DNA of 64,000 nucleotides, from positions 282,233 through 346,232 of the forward strand of contig NZ_JAUQSY010000007.1 in NCBI RefSeq assembly GCF_030580865.1, in the 5' to 3' direction. The notes below the pieces were generated by a model. That model saw only the letters and a list, made by a program, of their open reading frames with translations. It did not search any database and had not been told where the DNA came from. The stretch's first letter is position 1. Every line of letters begins with the position of its first letter. Positions 57,366 through 64,000 of this stretch are shown piece after piece. This DNA comes from Hymenobacter aranciens (GTDB taxonomy: Bacteria; Bacteroidota; Bacteroidia; Cytophagales; Hymenobacteraceae). A program made the position numbers and the translations under genes.

Positions 57366-59336
57366 TTCCTTCAGTCCCTGGGCGGTGTGGTGGGCCAGGG
57401 CCATGATGGTGAGCATGGGGTTGACGCCGCTGCAGGCGGGGAAGGCCGAACCGTCGGCCACGTAGAGACCTTGCACTTCGACGGTGCGGCCGTCGGGGCG
57501 CAGGGGGTGGGTGGCGGCGTCGCCGCCGAGGCGGCAGGTGCTCATCTGGTGGGCGCTGTAGAGGCCGAAATGGTTAGGCTTCCAGGGCAGGTGGGGAAGC
57601 TGGTCGAGCACGGCGGGGTTGGTAATGTGGCCGTTCTGGACATACAGGGTGGGGAGGGTGCCGTGGGGCAGGTAGATGGTGTGGGCGCCGGCGGCGGCGT
57701 GGATTTCGGCGGCGCCGCGCACGCCGGTGAGCAGGTTGGCCCGGTCGTGGTCGGAGAGGGTGTAGTCGATGAGCGGGGCGCCGTGCTTGTCGAGGCGGAC
57801 GCGGCCGCCGTCGCGGTCGCGGGTGAGGACGATGAAGGAGCCGAGGTGGTCGGCGTCGCGCATGAGGGACTGGTGCTGCTGGCCGCTGAGCCAGGGGAGC
57901 ACCATGGCCATGAGGCCGGGGTGGGTGGGCGGGGTTTCGAGCTTGACGCCGAAGTTGGTGCCGTGCAGACGGCTGTAGGTGTCGTTGACGACGCTCATGC
58001 TGGGGCCGTGCCAGGAGTTGAGGGCGTGGGGGTACTTGGCGGCGACGACGACGGTGGGGTGCAGGTGCAGGTGGCGGCCGAGGTGCGGGTGGGTGAGGCC
58101 GGAGCGCAGGAGCAGAGCGGGCGTCTGGATGGCGCCGCCGGCTACTACCACGCAGCGGGCGCGCACGGTGATGCGCAGGGGGCGGCCGTCGGCGGTGGTG
58201 TGCAGGGCTTCGGCGCCGGTGGCGCGGCCATTGCTGACCGTGACGCGCTCGACGCGGGTGTCGGGGAGGAGGCGGGCGCCGTGGGCGGCGGCGGTGGCGA
58301 GGTAGGTGTTGAGGGTGCCTTGCTTGAGGTTGTGGGCGTCGCCGAGGGTGCTGTAGCCGAGGGCGCGGAAGTGGGCCTCGGAAGTAGGGTCGAGGTTTTT
58401 TTCGTTGCGGGGGATGAGGCGGGTTTGTTGGCCGAGCTTATGGGAGCCTTCGAGCAGGGCCTGGTTTTGGCCGTTGTGGCGGGGGTAGTCGGTGTTGACG
58501 CTGAGGGTGTGGGCGACGGCGTCGAGGCTTTGTTGGAAGTCATTTTCCAGGAAGAAGGGGGCGTGGTGCTCGCGGGCCCATTCTTCGAGGATGTAATCGG
58601 GGGTGCGGAAGGCGCCGGCCCAGTTGACGGTGGTGCCGCCGCCGAGGCAGGAGCCGGCGAGCAGGCCAATGGCGCCGTCCTGGGTGCTGAGGGTGCCGGC
58701 GGCGTCGTAGAGTTTGCCGAGCATGTCGGCTTCTCTTTGCGTGAAGTCGCAGCCGTGGCAGTACGGGCCCTTTTCTAAGACTAATACATCGTGGCCGGCC
58801 TGGGCGAGCTCGCCGGCTACTACGCCGCCGCCGGCGCCGGAGCCGATGACGAGGATTTCGCAGTCGATAACCGTGTCCTGAGTGGGGCGCAGGGGCTTGA
58901 GGGGGCGGGGGGAATCGACGGGGGGGGCGTCGGGGCCGGGGTAGCGCAGGGCGCCCCAGGCGGCGGGGAGCTCGGGCTGGCTGCCGCCGTAGTAGAGGAA
59001 GGTGCAGAGCTTGCGCAGGGCGTGGAAGCCTTTGCGAAGGGGGGGCAGGTGGGAGCTGGCCCAGCTTTGGAGGAGGTGCTCGCGCTGGGCGGGCTCGAGC
59101 TTGGTGAAGGGGCGCAGGGGGCCGAACCAGGTGAGGCCGAGGACGGGCTTTTCGAGGAGGTCGAGGAGCTGGGCGAACTCGGCCTGGGCGGCCTGGGGCT
59201 GGGCGTGGATGGCGATTTCGAGCTTGGCGAGGTTGACGCCCTGGGAGCCGGGCGGGGTGCCGTCGGGCTGGGGGGGGATGAAGGTGTCGGCGAGGGCGCG
59301 GAGGGTGGCGGCGCGGCTGGGCGTGAGGGTGAACAT
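57354..59336 (-). CDS. GMC-family FAD oxidoreductase, long-chain alcohol oxidase-like
   Basis: A 660-residue protein. About 150 N-terminal residues (TLRALADTFIPP, PLRKGFHALRKLCTFLYYGG) match the extension of long-chain fatty alcohol oxidases. The GMC body follows: FAD motif CEILVIGSGAGGGVVAGELAQ, GSCLGGGTTVNWAGAFR, AGGAIQTPALLLRSGL, and the C-terminal active site (YSAHQMSTCRLGGD, VADGSAFPACSGVNPMLTIMALA). It should oxidise alcohols to aldehydes. The ALDH 1 kb away could take these further. Its stop lies within a palindromic repeat. Confidence 0.9.
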   Translation of the reverse strand: MFTLTPSRAATLRALADTFIPPQPDGTPPGSQGVNLAKLEIAIHAQPQAAQAEFAQLLDLLEKPVLGLTWFGPLRPFTKLEPAQREHLLQSWASSHLPPLRKGFHALRKLCTFLYYGGSQPELPAAWGALRYPGPDAPPVDSPRPLKPLRPTQDTVIDCEILVIGSGAGGGVVAGELAQAGHDVLVLEKGPYCHGCDFTQREADMLGKLYDAAGTLSTQDGAIGLLAGSCLGGGTTVNWAGAFRTPDYILEEWAREHHAPFFLENDFQQSLDAVAHTLSVNTDYPRHNGQNQALLEGSHKLGQQTRLIPRNEKNLDPTSEAHFRALGYSTLGDAHNLKQGTLNTYLATAAAHGARLLPDTRVERVTVSNGRATGAEALHTTADGRPLRITVRARCVVVAGGAIQTPALLLRSGLTHPHLGRHLHLHPTVVVAAKYPHALNSWHGPSMSVVNDTYSRLHGTNFGVKLETPPTHPGLMAMVLPWLSGQQHQSLMRDADHLGSFIVLTRDRDGGRVRLDKHGAPLIDYTLSDHDRANLLTGVRGAAEIHAAAGAHTIYLPHGTLPTLYVQNGHITNPAVLDQLPHLPWKPNHFGLYSAHQMSTCRLGGDAATHPLRPDGRTVEVQGLYVADGSAFPACSGVNPMLTIMALAHHTAQGLKEVMS

Positions 59337-59436
59337 GCGGGGCGGGCGGGAAAAGCCGGGAAAATGTACGGCTTTTTTGGGGAAAGTAGTAGGCGTGCCG
59401 AGTAGTTTGGGGATTTAGATGAGTGTTTGTTAGGTA

Positions 59437-59570
59437 GAACGTCATCCTGAGCGGAGCGAAAGGACCTCGTCCGCGTCGGGTGGGGTGGTAACTTTCTTGC
59501 GACTTAACGATTAGGGTTACTACCACAACGAAGCGGGCGAGGTCCTTTCGCTGCGCTCAGGATGACGTTC
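59437..59570. repeat. Long palindrome (GTCATCCTGAGCGGAGCGAAAGG family)
   Basis: GAACGTCATCCTGAGCGGAG at the left faces CTGCGCTCAGGATGACGTTC at the right, and the arms continue inward through AAAGGACCTCG/CGAGGTCCTTT. A short extra copy (GGATGACGTTC) follows at about 59580. Confidence 0.85.
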
Positions 59571-59623
59571 TTTTTGTTCGGGATGACGTTCTTTTGTCTT
59601 CTATCCTCCCATTTATTACCCCT

Positions 59624-60148
59624 ATGGCTTCTTTGATTCGCACGCCGGAGACTTCGCACCGGATTCATTTTCAGGATTGCGACATGCTGGGGCACTTGAA
59701 CAATGCGCGGTACCTGGATTATTTTCTGAATGCGCGGGAGGACCAGGTGGCCCAGCATTACCAGCTGAACATGGGGGCGCTGGCGCAGGAGCAGCAGGCG
59801 GCGTGGGTGATTACGAAGCACTACCTGAGCTACCTGAAGCCGGCGCGGCAGGGGGTGGAGGTGCTGATTCGCTCGCAATTGATTCATTTCGACAACTCGA
59901 ACCTGGTGCTGGAAATGCAGATGCGCTCGGGCGATGGGCGGCGGCTGCTGGCGCTGCTGTGGTCGGAAATGGCGTTTGTGCGGCTGCCGGGGGGCACGCG
60001 GCTGGACCATTCGGATGAGCTGATGGACTTGCTGGACCAGCTGGACGTGGAGGCGGCGGACTACGACCCGGATGGCTTTGATGAGCGGGTGAAGGCGGTG
60101 CGCAAGGAGCTGAAGGCGGCGCGGAGGGCGGCGGGGGAGGCGGACTAA
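59624..60148 (+). CDS. Acyl-CoA thioesterase, 4HBT hotdog family
   Basis: 174 residues from the ATG at 59624; a TTG 30 bases upstream is the alternative. The hotdog-fold motif IHFQDCDMLGHLNNARYLDYF contains the catalytic Asp, and KHYLSYLKPARQGVEV forms the next strands. It should hydrolyse acyl-CoA to free acid and CoA. A charged tail (RVKAVRKELKAARRAA) follows, longer than in small YbgC-like enzymes. Substrate chain length is unknown. GC-rich repeats follow. Confidence 0.88.
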   Translation: MASLIRTPETSHRIHFQDCDMLGHLNNARYLDYFLNAREDQVAQHYQLNMGALAQEQQAAWVITKHYLSYLKPARQGVEVLIRSQLIHFDNSNLVLEMQMRSGDGRRLLALLWSEMAFVRLPGGTRLDHSDELMDLLDQLDVEAADYDPDGFDERVKAVRKELKAARRAAGEAD

Positions 60149-60169
60149 GGGGGTGGGGGGCTGCTGGCG

Positions 60170-60218
60170 TTCAACCCCACCCCCTGACCCCCTCCCCTTC
60201 GGGAGAGGGGGCACCGGT
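60170..60218. repeat. GC-rich repeat (CCCCCTCCCCTTCGGGAGAGG family), locus 3
   Basis: A single copy, CCCCACCCCCTGACCCCCTC followed by CCTTCGGGAGAGGGGG, directly after the thioesterase gene. It may act as a terminator there. Confidence 0.8.
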
Positions 60219-60704
60219 TAGGCTGTTAGTGGATGATTTGCCTCTTAATACAAGGGTTGGGGAGGTGGCGGAGGAAATTGTAAGTTTCGGGTAGCGTCTT
60301 GAGGTCAATTAGGAGCTTCCTGTAATGAAATAATACAATGGCGAAGCCGATTAGGAGCGGGGCGAAGCGGATTGGGAGGCGGCGAGGGGGCGTTGGGAGG
60401 CAGACGGGAGGAATTGGGAGGGGGCAAAAAGGGCTTTGGAGCTAGCTGGAAGGGGGGTGGAGGGTGCTGCGATGCGTGAGGAGTGGGGAGGGGGCGGTGA
60501 GGGGAGGCGGGATGGGTGGAAGGGAGCTAAATGGACTGAAAAAGAGGGCGGAATTGTAGAAAAGCAGGATGGGCAAAAACGGGATTTTGCATCTTTCGAA
60601 GATGGCGGCCTGGGGGCTGGGGCGGCGGATACAAGGGATGGGGCGGGCGCTTACATTTGGGGGCCGGAAAGACGGTAACATACTCACCCTTATTTGCCCC
60701 TGCC
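60219..60704. other. Gene-free, purine-rich stretch
   Basis: No gene is supported. The plus strand is strikingly purine-rich (GGGAGG-type runs, about 60370-60640), and the open frame seen there has no protein-like composition. A promoter-like box lies at the end (60652). Confidence 0.6.
60652..60659 (+). promoter_or_regulatory. Putative -7 promoter element
   Basis: TACATTTG, a full TAnnTTTG match, 45 bases before the ATG at 60705. Confidence 0.5.
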
Positions 60705-61637
60705 ATGAAAGTGCTGCCGATGTCGCAAAGCGACCTTATCCGTTTGCTGCCGCTGGGGTGGCAGAACTACCTGGACAACCAGCCGCGATTTGCGAGCTAT
60801 AAGAAGAGCTACACGCCGGGGGTGGCGACGGGGGCGCTGCAGCGGCTGGCCGATGCGCAGAAGCTGCCGGACCTGGATGCGCGCACGGCGAACCCGGAGC
60901 TGACGCGCACGGAGCTGGTGGAGCAGGCGCGGGAGTTTCTGGAGGTGTGGCAGTGGTTGGAGGGGTATATTGAGACGGCGTATAAGGGGGAGGCGTATAA
61001 GCCGATGCGGGTGGCGGCGGGCTACCGGAGCTACGATGCGGCGGCGGGTTACGACTGGGGGGCGATGGTGAAGCTGATGGATGCGGCCAAGCAGTTTGTG
61101 CAGCTGCACGACGACGAGCTGCAGGCGAAGGGGGATATGCCGGATGACTTTGCGGCGCGGGTGGTAGCGGAGGCGGCCGACGTGGAGACGCTGCTGGCGC
61201 GGATGGCGCGGGAGACGCAGACGGCGGAAACGGGGACGACGGAGCGGCAGACGGCGCTGCTGGCCTGCCTGGACGAGTACCGGCTGATGAACCGGGATGC
61301 GCAGCGCATCTTTTTGCGGCAGCCGGAGGTGGCGCGGCGGTTTCAGCTGGAGCACCTGCTGGAGATTGTAGGGGGCGGGGCGCAGGCGGGCATCCGGGGG
61401 ACGCTGACGCTGGCCGATGGGACGCCGGCGGCGGGGGTGACGGTGGAGGTGCCGCGGCTGAAGGAGCCGGCCGTGACGGTGAGCGATGCGGACGGGCGCT
61501 ACGCGCTGGCGCTGGCGGCGGGGGAGTACCTGGTGGCGTTTGGGGGAGCGGGGTACGTGGCGCAGCAGCAGCGGGTGATGGTGGAGGCGGGGGTGAAGCG
61601 AAGGGTGGATGGGGTGATGGCGCGGGGGGGGATTTAA
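60705..61637 (+). CDS. Protein of unknown function with C-terminal carboxypeptidase regulatory-like domain
   Basis: 310 residues from the ATG at 60705 (an upstream in-frame start lies before the promoter box). There is no signal peptide or membrane segment. Residues 1-225 are helical and charged (LIRLLPLGWQNYLDNQPRFA; many Arg/Glu/Ala). Residues about 230-300 form a CarboxypepD_reg-like beta-sandwich (GIRGTLTLADGTPAAGVTV, VSDADGRYALAL). A cytoplasmic protein with such a domain is unusual, because it is normally periplasmic. I know no family for the helical part. Confidence 0.75.
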   Translation: MKVLPMSQSDLIRLLPLGWQNYLDNQPRFASYKKSYTPGVATGALQRLADAQKLPDLDARTANPELTRTELVEQAREFLEVWQWLEGYIETAYKGEAYKPMRVAAGYRSYDAAAGYDWGAMVKLMDAAKQFVQLHDDELQAKGDMPDDFAARVVAEAADVETLLARMARETQTAETGTTERQTALLACLDEYRLMNRDAQRIFLRQPEVARRFQLEHLLEIVGGGAQAGIRGTLTLADGTPAAGVTVEVPRLKEPAVTVSDADGRYALALAAGEYLVAFGGAGYVAQQQRVMVEAGVKRRVDGVMARGGI

Positions 61638-61667
61638 TCAAAAAACAACCAAGTACAAACAAGTCAA

Positions 61668-62804
61668 ATGGAGCAACCGAAAGTAATTGTTGACGAGAAG
61701 TTGTCAGAAATTGCCCTTCTCGTAGCAGAGGGTAAGACGCCTAGTGTTTCAGTTAGAGAATTGCTAGGATGGGTGCTTGCCCAGAGAAGAGGCTGGTATG
61801 TGGTGAGTCTAATCCGAGGCGCATTGAGTGAGGTAGGACTCGTTACAGTTCCTGATTTCGAATCGGTTTACATCGATGCAAATGTGTCTTTCGTAAAAGA
61901 GGGCTCTGCTTCAGCGAATGACACTATTGAAGATGATACTTCAGGTCAATCAGGGCATGGCGACGGTGATGCAGGTAACGAGAACGGGGAAGGCTCTGGG
62001 AACTATTCAGCTCAGGCTACGGCATTCATTACACCTGATTACATTGTGTCAGATGGACTGGCTAACAACGACCCAACTTACAGAATTAGCAAGCTGGAGG
62101 CTGCTGGTATCCCCCCTGTGTCTGTAAGTCCCAATGATACTCTTGAGTGCGCTATTACACTTATGTTGAGCAACAATTTTTCACAGTTGCCTGTGATGAC
62201 AAGTGAACGCGAAGTAAAAGGAGTGATAAGTTGGTTTTCTATTGCCACGAGACTTGCTCTTGGTAAAGAAGGGCTAGTTGTCAAAGACCTAATGGAGCCT
62301 CATCAGGAGATGAGGGAAAGTGATTCTATATTCTCCGCAATCTCGATTGTAAATCAGCACGACTATGTACTGGTGCGCGACGGCGAGAAAAGGATAACAG
62401 GTATGGTTACCGCCGCTGATTTGAATCATCAATTTCAAAACCTAGCAGAGCCTTTTTTACTGCTAGGAGAGATAGAAAACCAGATACGGAGGTTTATCGA
62501 CAATAAATTCACTTCTGGCGAACTAGAAGCAGCTAAAAATCCTGCAGATACAGAGAGGACGGTATTGTCTGTATCAAGTTTGACTTTTGGCGAGTACGTC
62601 AAATTGCTGGAAAATCCAGATAATTGGAATAAGCTAGAGCTTAAGTTAGACCGAAAGACCTTCATCAGTAAGCTTGAACAAATAAGAAAAATACGAAATG
62701 ACGTAATGCATTTCGACCCAGACCCTTTAGCAGGCAAGCAACAAAAAGCTCTGCGCGATTTTGCGCAATTTTTACAGCGTATCCATTCTCTTCAAGCGAA
62801 TTAA
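61668..62804 (+). CDS. CBS-pair protein with C-terminal HEPN-like RNase motif
   Basis: A 378-residue soluble protein. Residues 1-75 resemble a small winged-helix unit (SVRELLGWVLAQRRGWYVV). An acidic Gly/Ser linker (80-115) follows, then a CBS pair (about 135-255; PVSVSPNDTLECAITLMLSN, LVRDGEKRITGMVTAADL). The C-terminal 120 residues are helical with IRKIRNDVMHF, the R-x4-H motif (Arg343, His348) of HEPN RNases. CBS domains usually bind adenine nucleotides, so the protein may be a nucleotide-gated RNase. Codon use is clearly AT-richer than neighbours, which points to transfer. The role is probably defence-like; this is inference. Confidence 0.8.
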   Translation: MEQPKVIVDEKLSEIALLVAEGKTPSVSVRELLGWVLAQRRGWYVVSLIRGALSEVGLVTVPDFESVYIDANVSFVKEGSASANDTIEDDTSGQSGHGDGDAGNENGEGSGNYSAQATAFITPDYIVSDGLANNDPTYRISKLEAAGIPPVSVSPNDTLECAITLMLSNNFSQLPVMTSEREVKGVISWFSIATRLALGKEGLVVKDLMEPHQEMRESDSIFSAISIVNQHDYVLVRDGEKRITGMVTAADLNHQFQNLAEPFLLLGEIENQIRRFIDNKFTSGELEAAKNPADTERTVLSVSSLTFGEYVKLLENPDNWNKLELKLDRKTFISKLEQIRKIRNDVMHFDPDPLAGKQQKALRDFAQFLQRIHSLQAN

Positions 62805-62842
62805 GTATGGACTTTATAGTCTGCTGTAATCAGTCTATAACA

Positions 62843-62874
62843 GAAGCGGCCCCGGCATTCGCCGGGCCCGCTTC
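62843..62874. terminator. Bidirectional terminator between convergent genes
   Basis: GAAGCGGCCCCGGC, a 4-nt loop and GCCGGGCCCGCTTC form a near-perfect stem between the CBS-HEPN gene and the PhyH-type gene. Confidence 0.75.
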
Positions 62875-62889
62875 TCGTTGCTACTATTT

Positions 62890-63900
62890 CTACAGCCAAG
62901 CCTGGGTTTCCTTGAACTCGGCGGGGTAGAAGTTGAGGTATTGGACGATGCGGGGGTAGGTGCCGTGGTTGGGGCTGCTGCCGTGGGGCAGGAAGTGGTG
63001 CCAGATGACGAAGTCGCCGGCCTGGGCGGCGATGGGCTGGGCCTGGGGCTGGAGGTCGATGCTGCGCGGGTCGGTGCCGGGGGGGAGGGCGGCCAGCCAG
63101 GGCTGGAGCTGGTGGTGGAAGCCGGGCACGCAGCAGAAGGCGCCCTGGTGGGCGGGGGTGTCGCAGAGGTAGAGCAGGCCCTGGGTGCCGAAGCGGAAGG
63201 GCGGCAGCAGGCTCATGTCCCAGTGCAGGTGGGGGCCCTGGAAGGGGCGGCCGGGGGTTTCGGGCGGGTTGAAGCTGGTGCGGTCGGTGGTGGGCCAGAG
63301 GTCGGGGGTGCGCCAGAGCTGGGCGAAGGCCTTGCGGATGCGGGGCGACTGGCGGTTGGCGAGCAGGGTGGGGTGGTGGTAGAATTCCATCATGATGCCC
63401 TTGCCGATGCGCTGCTGGTACCAGGTGGCGGGGTCGGTGGGGCTCATGCCGAGGTGCTGCCACACGGCGGCTTCGGTGGCCTGGGCCTGCTCTTTGGATA
63501 CGGCGTTGCGGACGATGACGTAGCCGTGCTCGTGCCAGTGCTGCAGGTCGGCGGGGGTGAGGACGGCTTCGCTGTCCTCGATTTCGCGGAGCTGGGCTTG
63601 CAGGGCGGGGCCGTAGGGCTGGCCGCTGAAGAGGCAGTGGAGGCGCTCGAGGTGCAGGGGGGCGAGGTGGCCGTGGTGGCGGGCGAGAATCCAGTTTTCG
63701 AACTCTTCGAAAGAGGGGGCGTGCTGGAGGAGGTACTGGGTGGTTTCTTCGAGGGCCAAGCCGAGGCCGTTGAGCAGGAGGTTGTCGAGGCGCCAGCTGT
63801 CGGCGTCGCGCTCGATGAACTGGCCCTGGCGGCGGGCCAGGGCCTGCTGCCAGTAGTGGTGGAGGTAGGGGAGGTTGAGTTGGGTGGTTGTGGGGGACAT
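62890..63900 (-). CDS. Phytanoyl-CoA dioxygenase (PhyH)-family protein
   Basis: 336 residues. The C-terminal two thirds carry the Fe(II)/2-oxoglutarate dioxygenase core: HLHWDMS (His-x-Asp), the distal His in HFLPHGSSPN, and the 2-oxoglutarate Arg in YPRIVQYLNFYP. The first 100 residues (LPYLHHYWQQALARRQGQ, YLLQHAPSFEEFENWILARH) are a helical extension not part of the core. It should hydroxylate a small molecule or lipid; the substrate is unknown. It converges with the CBS-HEPN gene and is followed upstream by a heptamer repeat. Confidence 0.88.
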   Translation of the reverse strand: MSPTTTQLNLPYLHHYWQQALARRQGQFIERDADSWRLDNLLLNGLGLALEETTQYLLQHAPSFEEFENWILARHHGHLAPLHLERLHCLFSGQPYGPALQAQLREIEDSEAVLTPADLQHWHEHGYVIVRNAVSKEQAQATEAAVWQHLGMSPTDPATWYQQRIGKGIMMEFYHHPTLLANRQSPRIRKAFAQLWRTPDLWPTTDRTSFNPPETPGRPFQGPHLHWDMSLLPPFRFGTQGLLYLCDTPAHQGAFCCVPGFHHQLQPWLAALPPGTDPRSIDLQPQAQPIAAQAGDFVIWHHFLPHGSSPNHGTYPRIVQYLNFYPAEFKETQAWL

Positions 63901-63923
63901 GGGTCGCAGGTGGAAAGGTGAAT

Positions 63924-64000
63924 TTGGGTGTTGGGTGTTGGGTGTTGGGTGTTGGGTGTTGGGTGTTGGGTGTTGGGTGTTGGGTGTTGGGTGTTGGGTG
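63924..64000 (+). repeat. GGGTGTT heptamer tandem array, reaching the window edge
   Basis: From 63926 to the last base the unit GGGTGTT is repeated about 10.7 times without error. The array continues beyond the window, so its full size is unknown. It lies 24 bases upstream of the PhyH gene. Confidence 0.95.

Noticed and set aside
57306..58778. Long plus-strand open frame (490 codons)
   Set aside because: Antisense to the GMC oxidoreductase gene; Gly/Val/Ala-rich low-complexity translation without any motif.
60436..60678. Small open frame upstream of the gene at 60705
   Set aside because: Gly/Glu/Lys-only translation from a purine-rich stretch, no start signal and no similarity to any fold.

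Overview
The window looks like the chromosome of an aerobic Bacteroidota bacterium of the Hymenobacter/Cytophagales type. The evidence is high GC, promoters of the TAnnTTTG (-7) kind instead of sigma70 boxes, few Shine-Dalgarno sites, and many secreted proteins with type IX secretion (T9SS) type A or B C-terminal signals. The intergenic spaces are also full of palindromic repeats. This is inference from sequence features; no 16S gene is present.

Layout. 1-6.4 kb: envelope genes (SGNH hydrolase end, lipoprotein phosphoesterase, OmpA-like proteins, three glycine-zipper proteins) around accD. 6.4-13.7 kb: an endonuclease III homologue, radical SAM protein, gamma carbonic anhydrase, CorC/HlyC-type membrane protein, DsbD, an odd class II tRNA-like gene with its own promoter, and an Lrp regulator. 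13.8-21.2 kb: a GT9 glycosyltransferase carrying an in-frame repeat insertion, a decayed T9SS gene, then sucA and sucB with a HEPN/MNT toxin-antitoxin-like pair between them. 21.3-26.4 kb (minus strand): the most interesting locus, a four-gene group encoding a truncated haemoglobin, a TetR-isonitrile synthase fusion, a TauD-UbiA fusion and a FAD oxidoreductase. 27-34 kb: two Roadblock-like proteins flanking a membrane protein, lpdA, a T9SS type B protein and a second HEPN/MNT pair. 34.5-49.5 kb: a SUFU-domain gene with an in-frame stop, a GH16 glucanase, a cold-shock protein, a VWA protein, two rRNA-modification enzymes, and four tandem T9SS paralogues. 49.5-64 kb: a frameshifted pseudogene, RluF, PAP2 phosphatase, aldehyde dehydrogenase, Uma2 nuclease, GMC oxidoreductase, a thioesterase, an AT-richer CBS-HEPN gene and a PhyH-type dioxygenase.

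How the genes work together. The isonitrile group resembles pvcA/pvcB or isnA/isnB pathways: the synthase would make an amino-acid-derived isonitrile, the TauD domain would oxidise it (typically to a vinyl isonitrile), and the UbiA domain could prenylate it. The FAD enzyme could tailor the product. The globin and the fused TetR domain could act in tolerance and sensing, because isonitriles are strong haem ligands. The product is unknown.

Separately, sucA, sucB and lpdA supply all three parts of the 2-oxoglutarate dehydrogenase complex within 15 kb. At least a dozen palindromic repeats, including three paired 39-nt palindromes with compensatory changes, lie between genes, and several supply the stop codons of neighbouring genes.
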